From Mesorhizobium sp. WSM4306 (GTDB taxonomy: Bacteria > Pseudomonadota > Alphaproteobacteria > Rhizobiales > Rhizobiaceae): 64,000 bases of DNA. The stretch is taken from assembly GCF_007003975.1 (NCBI RefSeq), contig NZ_VFTC01000013.1, positions 106,378 through 170,377 of the forward strand, written 5' to 3'. A model generated the notes under the pieces. The model searched no databases and was not told where the DNA came from. It saw only the letters and a program-made list of their open reading frames with translations. This document shows positions 26,052 to 35,702 of this stretch, one piece after another. Within the stretch, counting starts at the first letter, position 1; every line of letters starts with the position of its first letter. The position numbers and the translations under genes are program-made.

Positions 26052-26861
26052 TTGAGTGTGTCCCGCAGCGACGAATACGCCCAGCTCGCTGCGCTTGTCG
26101 CGGCAACGCGAGAGACCAGCGGCGACCTTTTCGGCCAGGCAATGGTCGGCTGGCTGCGGCAGCATGTCAGCTTCGACCACTGCGTGATCTTCGGTTATCG
26201 CGGCGCCTCGCGGCCACTGCTGCTGTTCGAAACCTTCTCGCCGGCCGAAAGTCATGTCTTCGTCACGCTCTATCAAGAAGGGCCTTATCTGCTCGACCCG
26301 TTTCATCACGCGGCGGTGGAGCGCAAGGAAGGGTTCTGGCGCATGCGCGAACTGGCGCCGGACCGCTTCTACGCCAGCGAGTATTTTCGCACCTACTACA
26401 GCCAGACAAGGCTCGCCGAGGAGGTCGGCTTCTTCGTGCCATTGCCCGGCAAGGATGCGCTGGTGCTGTCGCTGATGCGATTGCAGGCCTCGGGGCCCTT
26501 CGGCACCGCCGATGCCAGGCTGCTGCGCGACATGGCGCCGGCGGTGATCGGTTTCGCCCGGGTGCGCTGGCCAGCTCTTGCGTCCGATGAGCAGGACGAA
26601 GCGGAGCAAGACGAGACGATCGCCGCGATCAACGAGTTCGACCGCGCTCACATCTGGGAGAGCCTGTCGCTGACCCCGCGCGAAAAGCATGTCGTCGATC
26701 TGGTGCTGCAGGGGCATTCCACCGAATCGATCGCGAGAGCGTTGCGCATCGTGCCGGGAACCGTGAAGGTTCATCGCCGCAACATCCACCGCAAACTCGG
26801 CATCAAGTCCCAGGCCGGACTGTTCGCCCGCTTCATCGAGATCATCGAGAGCCGGCGTTGA
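26052..26861 (+). CDS. LuxR-type transcriptional regulator (no recognised autoinducer domain)
   Basis: About 269 residues. The C-terminal helix-turn-helix is clear: LSLTPREKHVVDLVLQGHST, IARALRIVPGTVKVHRRNIH and RKLGIKSQAGLF (about residues 198-255). The N-terminal 170 residues look like a small-molecule sensing fold (WLRQHVSFDHCVIFGYRGAS, RTYYSQTRLAEEVGFFVPLP) but lack obvious homoserine-lactone-receptor residues. I start at TTG 26052, with AAGGGGG 6 bases upstream; the ATG at 25986 would put the dyad operator inside the gene. It is divergent from the polyamine-type ABC operon and is its likely regulator. Confidence 0.85.
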   Translation: MSVSRSDEYAQLAALVAATRETSGDLFGQAMVGWLRQHVSFDHCVIFGYRGASRPLLLFETFSPAESHVFVTLYQEGPYLLDPFHHAAVERKEGFWRMRELAPDRFYASEYFRTYYSQTRLAEEVGFFVPLPGKDALVLSLMRLQASGPFGTADARLLRDMAPAVIGFARVRWPALASDEQDEAEQDETIAAINEFDRAHIWESLSLTPREKHVVDLVLQGHSTESIARALRIVPGTVKVHRRNIHRKLGIKSQAGLFARFIEIIESRR

Positions 26862-26902
26862 CGTCGTGAAGGCAGAGATCGTTCACTTGCCGTCGACAGA
26901 CT

Positions 26903-27006
26903 AGAGCGTTTCCCCGTTTCAGGGAAACGGCGGAACCGCTCTATCTCTTTGTTTTTACGCAATTCCGGGCGGAAAACCGCTCACACTTTTCCTGGAATTG
27001 CTCTAG
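26903..27006. repeat. Composite intergenic repeat (family B with attached hairpin)
   Basis: The left half begins AGAGCGTTTCC and ends GGAACCGCTCT (26903-26942), with an internal GTTTC/GAAAC hairpin; it is a diverged relative of 21041-21080. The right half (26956-27006) begins ACGCAATTCCGGGCGGAAAA and ends TGGAATTGCTCTAG. It fills most of the spacer between the luxR-type and araC-type genes. Confidence 0.78.
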
Positions 27007-27055
27007 GAACTGTCCGAGACCGGATCGCATCCGGATTTCGCCCGGAGAGCGGACG

Positions 27056-27973
27056 ATGGCATTCAGGCGCAGAAAGAACACGGCCGCGATCCCGCGCACG
27101 GTGCCTGCCTTCGAGCACATCGTCACCGAGGCGAGCGACAGTTTTCTGTGGCGACTCGACGACTATCCCTGGGAGCGCAATGTCTGGAATTTTCATCCGG
27201 AATACGAAATCCATCTCCTGAGGAAGTCTTCCGGTGTCGTGCTGGTCGGCGATCACATCGGCGAATTCGGGCCGGGCTACCTGACCATCGTCGGTGGCGG
27301 GCTGCCGCATGATTGGGTGACGTCGGTGCAGCCCGGTGAGCTGATCGAGGGCCGCGACATCGTTCTGCAGTTCGATCCCGAAAGGCTGCGCGGATCGGCC
27401 GGGTTATTGCCGGAACTGCGCGAACTGGAGCCGTTCCTGGAGCGGTCGCTGCGCGGCATCGTCTTTCACGGCAAAACCGCGCTCGAAGGTGCCGCGCTGA
27501 TGGAGCGGATGGGCACGGTGCATGGGCTGGCCCGGCTCTGCCTGTTCCTTGAGCTGGTCGACCTGCTGGCCAGGACCGACGAATACGAATTGTTGTCCTC
27601 GCCGGATTTCTCACCCGCCCTGGATGCAACCTCGCTGGACATCATCCAGCGCACGCTGACTTATCTGTTCCAGCATTTCGCCGAGGATCTGAAGCTGCCG
27701 GAGGTGGCCGAACTGGCCGGCATGAGCGAAAGCACGTTTTCGCGCTTCTTCCAGAAGAACACCGGCAACTCTTTCAGCGACCACATCGCCAAGCTCCGGC
27801 TCTGGCAGGCCTGCAAGCTGCTGGCGGACACGGACATTCCGATCACCGACATCTGCTTCCAGGTCGGCTATATGAACATCTCCAACTTCAACCGCGCCTT
27901 CCTGCGCAAGCACAGGATGACGCCGTCATCCTATCGCAAGCTGTCGCGGCAGCGGCTGACGATGCGCGCCTGA
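27056..27973 (+). CDS. AraC-family transcriptional regulator
   Basis: A 305-residue regulator. The N-terminal cupin-like sensing domain includes NVWNFHPEYEIHLLRKSSGV and VGDHIGEFGPGYLTIVGGGL. The C-terminal double helix-turn-helix has LKLPEVAELAGMSESTFSRF with FQKNTGNSFSDHI and then DTDIPITDICFQVGYMNISN with FNRAFLRKHRMTPSSYRK, a textbook AraC ending. It lies 229 bp upstream of, and in the same direction as, a sugar ABC operon (28203-33432), so it is the likely activator. The probable inducer is the imported sugar or polyol. Confidence 0.92.
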   Translation: MAFRRRKNTAAIPRTVPAFEHIVTEASDSFLWRLDDYPWERNVWNFHPEYEIHLLRKSSGVVLVGDHIGEFGPGYLTIVGGGLPHDWVTSVQPGELIEGRDIVLQFDPERLRGSAGLLPELRELEPFLERSLRGIVFHGKTALEGAALMERMGTVHGLARLCLFLELVDLLARTDEYELLSSPDFSPALDATSLDIIQRTLTYLFQHFAEDLKLPEVAELAGMSESTFSRFFQKNTGNSFSDHIAKLRLWQACKLLADTDIPITDICFQVGYMNISNFNRAFLRKHRMTPSSYRKLSRQRLTMRA

Positions 27974-28202
27974 AACCCGGCCTTCCCGGCCTATCGGTAC
28001 TCATCTGACGGACACCGTTCCCAAGGAGCCGATTTTGCAGCGCACAATGCATAAAAGTACAGGTCTGCTGCAACGGGGCTTCTAGCGCGGCCTTTAGCAA
28101 CTCCTCATTTTGGCGATGGGTGGCTTGTCGCTCGGGCGATGGCGAGGATCGCGCAATCCGAGGACTTCCGCTTCCTGCGACTGTACCTGGAGGAGAAAAT
28201 CG

Positions 28203-29474
28203 ATGAAACCAATTCGGCTCGCTGCGAGCATAAGCGCAGCTTTCATGCTTACAACGACCCTCTCGACCATGGCACTGGCGGCGCCGGTCTGCTCGGCGCC
28301 GGTCAAGGTGCTGGCGCAGCCGCGTGACGGCCTGACGCTGCTGGAAGAGTCCAAGGACGAGTTCCAGAAGCTCGCCGGCGCCAGCTTCCAGATCGACTAT
28401 CTCAACGAGAACGACCGCCGGGCAAAATCGCGCGCCGATGCGTCCACCGTCGGCAACTACAACGTCTACTACGTTGACGAAGCCAATGTCGCGCTGTTCG
28501 CCTCGTCGAAATGGATCGTGCCGCTCGCCGATTATTATCCGGCTGATTATGACTATGCAGATTTCGATCCGGGCCGGCAGAAGGTCGCCACCTATGACGG
28601 CAAGGTCTGGTTCGCGCCGCTGACCGGCGGCGGCGACCTGATGGTCTACCGCAAGGACGTTCTGGAAGCCGCCGGGATCCAGCCGCCGAAGACGCTGGAC
28701 GAGCTGATCGCCGACGTTCCTAAGCTGACCGATCCGGCCAAGGGCATGTATGGCATTGCACTTCGCGGAGCGCGTGGTTCGGGCGCCAATGTCTGGCGCT
28801 GGATGCCGTTCTTCAAGGCCTATGGTGGGAAATGGTTCGACGGCGACAAGCCGGCTTTCAACTCCGAGGCTGCCGTCAAGGCGACCGAGACTTATCTGAA
28901 GCTGTTCAAGGATTCGGCGCCCGGCACACAGACCGGCAGCTGGGATGAATCGACCGGCGCGTTCCTGTCGGGACAGGTCGCCATCCTCGTTGAATCGACA
29001 CCGCTGTCGGGCATGGCGGTCGACCCGAAGACGTCGCAAGTGGTCGGCAAGATCGGCTTCCTGCCGCCGCCTTCGCCGCTGACCGGCGGCGGCTATGGTC
29101 ATGGCCTTGCCATTGCTGCCAAGGCCAATGCCGATGACGCCTCGAAGCAATGCGCCGGCCTGTTCATCGCCTGGGCGACGTCGAAGGAGAATGAAAAGCG
29201 CCGGCTTGACGCGCACCAGTTCGGCGAGCTCAACCGCACCAGCATCTTGTCCAGCAAGGAGTTCGCCGACATCTATGGCGCCGATCTCGGCCAGGCACTT
29301 GCCGAGACCGGCAAGGTGACGGCGGTCAACTTCTGGCAGGATCCGCGCTGGCCGGATCTCGGCGACCGCTTTGGCATCATCCTGGAAGAGCTGGTCACCG
29401 GCACACGCACCGACGTCAAGGGCGGCCTCGACGAACTCGAGGCCTACGCCAACGAGCTGGTGAAGAAGAAGTAA
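28203..29474 (+). CDS. Sugar/polyol ABC transporter, periplasmic binding protein
   Basis: A 423-residue SBP_bac_1-type protein. The ATG at 28203 has CTGGAGGAG upstream; the longer open frame adds a charged leader that would hide the signal peptide. The Sec signal has its core at ISAAFMLTTTLSTMALA. The mature domain has VWFAPLTGGGDLMVYRKDVL, AFLSGQVAILVESTPLSGMA and GLFIAWATSKENEKRRLDA, typical of sorbitol/mannitol and sn-glycerol-type binding proteins. It is the first gene of an operon with two permeases, a zinc polyol dehydrogenase and an ATPase. A large stem-loop follows its stop. Confidence 0.9.
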   Translation: MKPIRLAASISAAFMLTTTLSTMALAAPVCSAPVKVLAQPRDGLTLLEESKDEFQKLAGASFQIDYLNENDRRAKSRADASTVGNYNVYYVDEANVALFASSKWIVPLADYYPADYDYADFDPGRQKVATYDGKVWFAPLTGGGDLMVYRKDVLEAAGIQPPKTLDELIADVPKLTDPAKGMYGIALRGARGSGANVWRWMPFFKAYGGKWFDGDKPAFNSEAAVKATETYLKLFKDSAPGTQTGSWDESTGAFLSGQVAILVESTPLSGMAVDPKTSQVVGKIGFLPPPSPLTGGGYGHGLAIAAKANADDASKQCAGLFIAWATSKENEKRRLDAHQFGELNRTSILSSKEFADIYGADLGQALAETGKVTAVNFWQDPRWPDLGDRFGIILEELVTGTRTDVKGGLDELEAYANELVKKK

Positions 29475-29482
29475 TCCTCCCG

Positions 29483-29538
29483 CCCGCGGCGCGCGGCCCA
29501 CGGCATTCGATTGGATGCCGAGACCTGTGCGCCGCGGG
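29483..29538. terminator. Nested stem-loop after the sugar binding-protein gene
   Basis: CCCGCGGCGC (29483-29492) pairs perfectly with GCGCCGCGGG (29529-29538), and an inner hairpin CGGCAT/ATGCCG lies at 29501-29520. It starts 9 bases after the stop codon and ends 40 bases before the first permease. A role as partial terminator or mRNA stabiliser is likely. Confidence 0.5.
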
Positions 29539-29577
29539 TCTCCCACCACTCTTGCAAGGCTCAGCCGAGGATTGGTA

Positions 29578-30444
29578 ATGCGCCGACGCTCTTCCCTGCC
29601 CGTGACGTTTCTGGTTCCGACGCTCGCCATTCTCCTGGTGCTGTCGATGGTGCCGACGCTCTACGCCATCGTCATCGCCTTGCAGAACCGCGAACTGAGT
29701 TCGTCGGACTATTCCTGGGTCTGGTTGTCGAACTTCATCGATCTCTTCCTCGACCGGCGTTTCCTCAACGCCGTCTGGGTGTCGGTGAAATGGGAAATCG
29801 TCACCGTCGTGGCGACAATGGTTGTGGCGATCGGACTCGGCGTGCTGATGTTCGAAGTCGCGTCACCGAGGCTGCGCAACATCTACTGCCTGCTGTTCAT
29901 CATCCCGGTGCTGTTGCCGCGCGTCTCGGCGGCCTTCGTCTGGAAGTTCGCCTATCATCCGCTCTACGGCATCGCCACCTACCCCTACCGGTTGATCACC
30001 GGCGGGCTCATTTTCGACCCGCTGTCGAAACCATCGACGGCGCTGTTTGCCGTCGCCTCGGTCGATGTCTGGCAGTGGGGACTGTTCTTCGCCGTCATCG
30101 TGCTGAAGCTTTTGGAGACCTTGCCGCCGCAGCCGATCGAGGCGGCGCGGCTCGACCATGCCAGACGCTGGCAGATCCATGCCTATGTGACCTTGCCTAT
30201 GCTGAAGGCGCCGCTGATCAGCCTGATGTTCGTCAAGATGATCGAGTCGTTGCGCTCCTTCGACCTGATCTATGTGATGACGCGCGGCGGGCCGGGCGTA
30301 GCGACCGAGACGCTCGACATGTACGCCTTCTCGCAGGGCTTCATCGAATCCGGCAAGGTGTCCTACGCCTCGGCCATGGCGGTGCTGATGATGATCGCGA
30401 CCGTCATCACCTTCACCATGCTGTGGAAGCGGGTGCAGGCATGA
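29578..30444 (+). CDS. Sugar ABC transporter permease 1 (MalF/UgpA type)
   Basis: A 288-residue inner-membrane permease. ATG 29578 follows CCGAGG and gives a short basic N-terminus before the first helix ([20 protein letters not shown]); a 21-codon extension to 29515 looks non-coding. The ATPase-docking loop reads [20 protein letters not shown], and [18 protein letters not shown] is the conserved sugar-permease block before the last helices. Its stop overlaps the start of permease 2 (ATGA). Confidence 0.91.
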   Translation: MRRRSSLPVTFLVPTLAILLVLSMVPTLYAIVIALQNRELSSSDYSWVWLSNFIDLFLDRRFLNAVWVSVKWEIVTVVATMVVAIGLGVLMFEVASPRLRNIYCLLFIIPVLLPRVSAAFVWKFAYHPLYGIATYPYRLITGGLIFDPLSKPSTALFAVASVDVWQWGLFFAVIVLKLLETLPPQPIEAARLDHARRWQIHAYVTLPMLKAPLISLMFVKMIESLRSFDLIYVMTRGGPGVATETLDMYAFSQGFIESGKVSYASAMAVLMMIATVITFTMLWKRVQA

Positions 30445-31268
30445 GACCATATCGCATCAGACTGGGGCGCCTCGTCGGCAAAACAATCCTGGCGCTGGCC
30501 GGCTTCGTCGCCGTGTTCCCGCTTGCCTGGACCGCGCTCAACTCGCTGAAGAACAATGTCGACATCATCACCCGCGTGCCGCGTCTGGTGTTCACGCCGA
30601 CCTTCGACAACATCGCCTACATCCTTGGCCGCGACAGCGTCATGACCGGGCTCTACAACTCTGTCGTCGCCTGCGGCTGCGCGGTGCTGATCGGCGTCGT
30701 GCTCGGCCTGCCGGCGGCCTATGCGGTGGCGCGCTATCCCAACCGCTTCGCCGGCGACATCCAGTTCTTCGTGCTGTCGCTGCGCTTCCTGCCCCCGGTC
30801 GCGGTCGCCATACCGCTGATGGTGATCTGGCTGCAGATCGGCCTCTACGACACGCTGCCGGCGCTGATCGTCACCTACTCGCTGCTCACCATCTCGGTGA
30901 TCATGTGGCTCGCCATCCCTGCCTTCCAGAGTGTGCCGAAGGAGATCGAGGAAGCGGCCTTCGTCGACGGCTACGGCGCCTATTCAGTGTTCTGGCGGAT
31001 CGCGCTGCCGGTTGCGGCGCGCTCGCTGATCGGCGCCGTGGCCTTCAGCTTCGTGCTGGTGTGGAACGAGTTCCTGATCGCGCTGATGCTGTCCAGTTCC
31101 AACGCCAAGACCTTGCCGATCGTCGCTTCCGAACTTTCCCAGCAAGGCATGAACGTGCCGTGGGGCATCCTCAACGCCTCGGTCGTGCTGTTGTCGCTGC
31201 CGCCATTGCTGTTCCTCGGCGTGCTCAGCGGCTTCCTGAATTCCGTTTTCCGGCCAAAAAAGACTTGA
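30441..31268 (+). CDS. Sugar ABC transporter permease 2 (MalG/UgpE type)
   Basis: A 275-residue inner-membrane permease. The start is the ATG overlapping the stop of permease 1; a much longer open frame upstream is only the out-of-frame shadow of that gene. Six spans are visible, with [20 protein letters not shown], the docking motif [20 protein letters not shown] and [20 protein letters not shown] characteristic of MalG-type partners. Its stop (TGA) shares one base with a possible ATG of the dehydrogenase gene. Confidence 0.91.
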   Translation: MRPYRIRLGRLVGKTILALAGFVAVFPLAWTALNSLKNNVDIITRVPRLVFTPTFDNIAYILGRDSVMTGLYNSVVACGCAVLIGVVLGLPAAYAVARYPNRFAGDIQFFVLSLRFLPPVAVAIPLMVIWLQIGLYDTLPALIVTYSLLTISVIMWLAIPAFQSVPKEIEEAAFVDGYGAYSVFWRIALPVAARSLIGAVAFSFVLVWNEFLIALMLSSSNAKTLPIVASELSQQGMNVPWGILNASVVLLSLPPLLFLGVLSGFLNSVFRPKKT

Positions 31269-31282
31269 TGCGAGGATTTTCG

Positions 31283-32329
31283 ATGCGGGCACTGGTGCTT
31301 GAGAAAAAAGGCGAACTGTCGCTGCGCGAAATCGCGCTGCCGCTCGACGTCGGACCGGACGACGTCAAAATCGCCATCCACACGGTCGGCGTCTGCGGCA
31401 GCGACGTGCACTATTACACGCACGGCGCCATTGGCAGCTATGTCGTGCGGGCACCTATGGTGCTCGGCCATGAAGCCTCCGGAACGATCGTCGAGGTGGG
31501 CGCCAATGTGGAGACGTTCAAGGTCGGCGACCGCGTCTGCATGGAGCCGGGCGTGCCGAACCTGTCGTCGCGCGCGACAAGGCTCGGGATTTACAATGTC
31601 GACCCGGACGTTTCCTTCTGGGCGACGCCACCGGTGCACGGCATTCTTGCGCCTTATGCGGTGCACCCGGCCGCCTTCACCTATAGACTGCCGGACAATG
31701 TCTCTTTCGCCGAAGGCGCGATGGTCGAGCCCTTTGCCATTGGCATGCAGGCGGCCAGCCGCGCCCGCATCGTGCCGGGCGATGTCGCTGTGGTGGTCGG
31801 CTGCGGGCCGATCGGCATCATGATCGCGCTTGCCGCCCTTGCCGGCGGCTGCTCGAAGGTGCTGATCTCCGATTTTTCCGCGCCCAAGCTCGAGATTGCC
31901 GCGCAATATCCCGGCATCGTTCCGGTAAACATCGGCGAGCAGGCGTTGGCCAACGCGGTCGCGGCTGCTACCGACAATTGGGGCGCGGACATCGTCTTCG
32001 AGGCGAGCGGCAGCCCGAAGGCTTTCGCCGATCTGTTCGACGTCGTGCGACCCGGCGGCGCCGTGGTGCTGGTAGGCTTGCCGGTCGAGCCGGTCAGCCT
32101 CAACGTTCCGGCGGCGATCTCCAAGGAAGTGCGCATCGAGACGGTGTTCCGCTACGCCAACATCTTCGACCGCGCGCTGCAGCTCATCGCCTCGGGCAAG
32201 GTCGACCTCAAGCCGCTGATCACCGGCACCTATGATTTCTCCGACAGCATCGAGGCGTTCGAGCGCGCGGCGCAAGGCAACCCGCAAGACGTCAAACTGC
32301 AAATCCTGCTCACCGGCGAGAAGGGCTGA
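31283..32329 (+). CDS. Zinc-dependent polyol dehydrogenase (xylitol/sorbitol dehydrogenase type)
   Basis: A 348-residue NAD-dependent medium-chain dehydrogenase. The catalytic zinc site is Cys38 in GVCGSD, His63 and Glu64 in VLGHEASG, and Glu149 in MVEPFAIG. The Rossmann motif is [10 protein letters not shown] (172-181). The structural-zinc cysteines found in many alcohol dehydrogenases are absent: the loop after [15 protein letters not shown] has none, as in animal sorbitol dehydrogenase. Start ATG 31283 follows CGAGGA at 7 bases. Lying between permease and ATPase genes, it probably oxidises the imported polyol to a ketose. Xylitol, sorbitol and arabitol are all possible. Confidence 0.9.
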   Translation: MRALVLEKKGELSLREIALPLDVGPDDVKIAIHTVGVCGSDVHYYTHGAIGSYVVRAPMVLGHEASGTIVEVGANVETFKVGDRVCMEPGVPNLSSRATRLGIYNVDPDVSFWATPPVHGILAPYAVHPAAFTYRLPDNVSFAEGAMVEPFAIGMQAASRARIVPGDVAVVVGCGPIGIMIALAALAGGCSKVLISDFSAPKLEIAAQYPGIVPVNIGEQALANAVAAATDNWGADIVFEASGSPKAFADLFDVVRPGGAVVLVGLPVEPVSLNVPAAISKEVRIETVFRYANIFDRALQLIASGKVDLKPLITGTYDFSDSIEAFERAAQGNPQDVKLQILLTGEKG

Positions 32330-32331
32330 TC

Positions 32332-33432
32332 ATGTCCGCAATCGTTTGCTCCCATGTCGATAAATCCTACGGCGCCACCACCGTCATCCACGATCTCAAT
32401 CTCTCGATCGAGGAGCATGAGTTCGTCGTGTTCCTCGGGCCCTCCGGCTGCGGCAAGTCGACCTTGCTGAGGATGCTGGCGGGGCTTGAGGATATCAGCG
32501 GCGGCGAGGTGTCTATCGGCGGCAGAGTGGTCAACGATCTCGAACCCGGCGATCGCGGCATCGCCATGGTGTTCCAGAACTATGCGCTCTACCCGCACAT
32601 GACGATCTTCGACAACATCGCCTTCGGCCTAAAGCGGCAGAAGGTGCCTGCGGCCGAGATCCAGAAGCGGGTCGAGGCTGTGGCAAGGACGCTGGGCCTC
32701 GAACCCTACCTCGCCCGCAAGCCGACGGAGCTTTCCGGCGGCCAGCAGCAGCGCGTGGCGATTGCGCGCGCCATGATCAAGACGCCGAAGGTGTTCCTGT
32801 TCGACGAACCGCTGTCCAATCTCGACGCCAAGCTGCGCAACCATATGCGGGTCGAGATTGCCCGGCTGCATCAGTCGCTGAAGACCACCACCGTCTACGT
32901 CACCCACGACCAGCTCGAAGCGATGACGTTGGCCAACCGCATCGTGTTGCTCAAGGACGGCGTCATCGAGCAGATCGGCTCGCCGGCGGAGATTTACAGG
33001 CAGCCGGGCAATCTGTTCGTCGCTGGCTTCATCGGCACGCCGAACATGAATTTCATTGATGTGGCGGTCGGTCGGAAGGACGACCGCTGGGCGCTGACCG
33101 GCGCCGGCACGACCTTTTCCTTCGAAGGCTCCGGTTTCGACCTGCGAGGCGTCGATCGCGCGGTGCTTGGGGTCCGGCCTCCGGACCTGAAGACCGCCGA
33201 CGCCGGGGACAGCACCAACCTCCTGCAAGGCACTGCCGATCTCATCGAGTTCCATGGCAATGACGCGCTGGTGACGTTCGCCTGCGGTGGCAAGGAGGTC
33301 AGCGCGCTGGTGCCGGCCCGCGAATGCCCGGCATTGCGTGCGCCGGTGCGCTATACGTTCGAGGAGGAAAGCATCCACCTGTTCGATGCGACGTCTGGCG
33401 TGTCGTTGCGCAGGCAAGAGAAGCTCAGTTGA
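32332..33432 (+). CDS. Sugar ABC transporter ATPase (MalK/UgpC type)
   Basis: A 366-residue cytoplasmic ATPase. Walker [17 protein letters not shown] (from about residue 35), Q-loop [12 protein letters not shown], signature [15 protein letters not shown], Walker [18 protein letters not shown]-loop [11 protein letters not shown], and a C-terminal OB-type regulatory domain beginning near [14 protein letters not shown]. It starts 2 bp after the dehydrogenase stop. Its 3' end overlaps by 8 bp the 3' end of the convergent FGGY kinase gene, so two polyol operons meet tail to tail here. MalK-type ATPases are often shared among sugar importers, which may hold for this one too. Confidence 0.92.
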   Translation: MSAIVCSHVDKSYGATTVIHDLNLSIEEHEFVVFLGPSGCGKSTLLRMLAGLEDISGGEVSIGGRVVNDLEPGDRGIAMVFQNYALYPHMTIFDNIAFGLKRQKVPAAEIQKRVEAVARTLGLEPYLARKPTELSGGQQQRVAIARAMIKTPKVFLFDEPLSNLDAKLRNHMRVEIARLHQSLKTTTVYVTHDQLEAMTLANRIVLLKDGVIEQIGSPAEIYRQPGNLFVAGFIGTPNMNFIDVAVGRKDDRWALTGAGTTFSFEGSGFDLRGVDRAVLGVRPPDLKTADAGDSTNLLQGTADLIEFHGNDALVTFACGGKEVSALVPARECPALRAPVRYTFEEESIHLFDATSGVSLRRQEKLS

Positions 33433-35011
33433 TCGCGTCGAGCGCCTGCCGCTGGCGGTGCATTTCGAGGAAGATCTTGTAGTCGCGGTCGAAGCGGCCT
33501 GAAGCAGCGGGGTTCGAGGCGCGTGTCCTGCCGCCTTGCTGCATGGCGACGCAGGCGGCGTTCAAGTCCGGAAACAGCCCTGCGGCGGTTGCAGCGACCA
33601 TGCCGGTGCCGAGCAGCACCGCTTCATCGGCGAGCGGCTCGATCACCGCGCAGCCGGTGGCGTCGGCATAGAGTTCCATCAGCAGCGGGTTCTTGGTGTG
33701 GCCGCCGGTGACATGCAGCGTATCGATGAGGTAGCCATTCTCGTTCAGCGCCTCCAGCACATGGCGCACGCCGAGTGCGATGCCGACGGCGGTGCGCCAG
33801 TAGAGCTTGCACAGGCTGTCGAAGGAAGAGTCCAGCGTCAGCCCGCTGACGACGCCGACGGCATGCGGATCGGCAAGCGGCGAGCGGTTGCCATGGAAAT
33901 CCGGCAGTACGTGCAGCCTGGCGGCGAGCTTGTCGCCCTCGGCCATGCGTAGTTCGGCGACGCGCCTGGCAATTTTGGCATGCATGGCGGCGTCCGGCTC
34001 GCCGCCGGCGCCATGCCAGCGGATGATGTGGTCGAGCAGCGCGCCTGTCGCAGACTGGCCGCCTTCCGACAGCCACAGCTTCGGCAGTGCGGCGCCAAAG
34101 TATGGGCCCCAGACGCCGGCAAAGGGCTGCGGGTCGGGCGACATAGCCATGACGCAGCTCGATGTGCCGGCGATCAAAGCGAGATGCCGGCCGATATTTC
34201 GTTCGTCGCCGGCGAAACCGCCGAGCACGCCAAGCGCACCGGCATAGGCGTCGATGACACCGGCGCCGACCCGGCAGTTCTCGGTCAGGCCAAGCTCGGC
34301 CGCCGCATCGGCCGAGAGCATGCCGATATTGGCGCCAACCGCACTCGCCTTCTCCGGCAAATTGCCGTGCTCGAACAGATCGCTTAGCCCGACAGTCTCG
34401 AAGAAGTCGCGACGCCAGCCGGTTTCTTCGTGCGCGAGATAGGTCCATTTGGCGGTCAGCGTGCATTGCGAGCGCGCCAGCGACCCGGTCGCCTTCCAGG
34501 TCAGGAAATCGGTGAGATCAAATAGATAGCCGGCTTCATGCCATGTGCCGGGCAGATTGCGCTTCAGCCACATCAGCTTCGGCGTCGCCATCTCCGGTGA
34601 CATGACGCCTCCGATATAGTCGAGCACGGCGTGGCCGCTTGCCGTGCATTCGTCGGCCTCGGCGATGGCGCGGTGGTCGAGCCAGACGATGGTGTCCCAG
34701 CGCCGCTCGCCTGTCACCGATACACTGAGCTGGCCGCCATCCCTGTTCAGCACCACCAGCGAGCAGGTGGCGTCGAACGAGATGCCGACAATATCTTGCG
34801 GCGCCACGCCTGCCTTTTCGCGCGCGGCGCGCACCGCAATGCACACTGCCGACCAGATATCCTGCGAATTGTGCTCGGCGTGGTCGGCCTTCGGCTGGTT
34901 CATGACGATCGGATGCTCGGCGCGGCCGAGCAAGGTGCCTGACGTGTCGAGAATGCCCGCGCGGGCGCTCCCGGTGCCGACATCGACCGCGCAAACGAAG
35001 CTTTTCGTCAA
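33425..35011 (-). CDS. FGGY-family pentulose kinase (D-ribulokinase type)
   Basis: A 528-residue ATP-dependent sugar kinase. The N-terminal ATPase fold starts [16 protein letters not shown] and contains [17 protein letters not shown] with [15 protein letters not shown]. The C-terminal half has [24 protein letters not shown] and the FGGY-like ending [20 protein letters not shown]. This resembles the FGGY/ribulokinase branch more than xylulokinase. The frame opens with TTG at 35011 overlapping the HAD stop (TTGA). As the last gene of the smo-type operon it should phosphorylate the ketose made by the upstream dehydrogenases, most likely a pentulose such as D-ribulose. Confidence 0.9.
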   Translation of the reverse strand: MTKSFVCAVDVGTGSARAGILDTSGTLLGRAEHPIVMNQPKADHAEHNSQDIWSAVCIAVRAAREKAGVAPQDIVGISFDATCSLVVLNRDGGQLSVSVTGERRWDTIVWLDHRAIAEADECTASGHAVLDYIGGVMSPEMATPKLMWLKRNLPGTWHEAGYLFDLTDFLTWKATGSLARSQCTLTAKWTYLAHEETGWRRDFFETVGLSDLFEHGNLPEKASAVGANIGMLSADAAAELGLTENCRVGAGVIDAYAGALGVLGGFAGDERNIGRHLALIAGTSSCVMAMSPDPQPFAGVWGPYFGAALPKLWLSEGGQSATGALLDHIIRWHGAGGEPDAAMHAKIARRVAELRMAEGDKLAARLHVLPDFHGNRSPLADPHAVGVVSGLTLDSSFDSLCKLYWRTAVGIALGVRHVLEALNENGYLIDTLHVTGGHTKNPLLMELYADATGCAVIEPLADEAVLLGTGMVAATAAGLFPDLNAACVAMQQGGRTRASNPAASGRFDRDYKIFLEMHRQRQALDAIN

Positions 35012-35691
35012 GATGCTTTTACTCTCGCTCCCAGGCCTGCAATCAGATCGGGCAATTGCAGCATGTCAGCGAATATAAAGTCCGGTTCACTCGACGCAAG
35101 CCGCGCTTTCAAGGCCGGGTTGCCGGCGTGCGAGCCGCCGGTGAAGGCAAAGACGCGCATGCCGGCGGCCCGGGCCGCGGCGATGCCGGCTGGGCTGTCC
35201 TCGACGACGAGGCAGTTGCTCGGATGGGCCCGCATCGAGGCGGCGGCGTGGAGAAAAAGATCCGGCGCCGGCTTGCCGCGCGCGACCATGGCTGCGCTGA
35301 ACAGATGCGGCTCGAGCAGGCCGAGCAGGCCGGTGACGTCGAGCGCATAGCGGATGCGGTCGAGCGTGCCGGAAGAGGCGACGCAGCAAGGTACGCCCAG
35401 TTTCGGCAGGACCTCCCTGATGCCGGGTATCGGTTTCAGCTCCTCGCGGAATTTGCGCATCAGTTCGACGCGCATGTCGGTCAGATGACCGTCGGTGATG
35501 TCAATCGCGAAATCGCGGCCGAGAATTTCCCGCACGCTCTTCATGCTCTTGCCGAGGAAATGCTCGTAGGCCGCATCCTCGCTGACCGAGCCGCCGGCAG
35601 CCGAGATCATGCCGAGCAAAGCCGAGACGGACAGCGCCTCGCTGTCGACCAGCACGCCGTCACAGTCGAAGATGACCAGTTCGGGCGTCAT
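35008..35691 (-). CDS. HAD-superfamily phosphatase (beta-phosphoglucomutase/phosphatase-like)
   Basis: A 227-residue HAD-IA enzyme. Motif I is VIFDCDGVLVDSEALS (nucleophile Asp and acid Asp), motif II is CVASSGTLDRI, the Lys is in MVARGKPAPDLFLHA, and motif III is CLVVEDSPAGIAAARAAG. An alpha-helical cap lies between motifs I and II (about residues 15-80). The start is ATG 35691; a much longer open frame upstream is antisense noise. It lies 11 bp after mtlK and overlaps the kinase start, so it belongs to the polyol operon. It probably removes phosphate from a sugar phosphate by-product. Confidence 0.9.
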   Translation of the reverse strand: MTPELVIFDCDGVLVDSEALSVSALLGMISAAGGSVSEDAAYEHFLGKSMKSVREILGRDFAIDITDGHLTDMRVELMRKFREELKPIPGIREVLPKLGVPCCVASSGTLDRIRYALDVTGLLGLLEPHLFSAAMVARGKPAPDLFLHAAASMRAHPSNCLVVEDSPAGIAAARAAGMRVFAFTGGSHAGNPALKARLASSEPDFIFADMLQLPDLIAGLGARVKAS

Positions 35692-35702
35692 TGCGGCTCG
35701 CG

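Noticed and set aside
27888..29630. A 580-codon open frame antisense to the AraC and sugar binding-protein genes
   Set aside because: It covers a complete, well-recognised gene on the other strand and reads as Arg/Gly/Asp-rich low-information protein. Long antisense frames are expected in GC-rich codon usage.
30980..32302. A 440-codon antisense frame opposite the polyol dehydrogenase
   Set aside because: The sense strand carries all zinc and NAD-binding motifs; the antisense product has no domain pattern.
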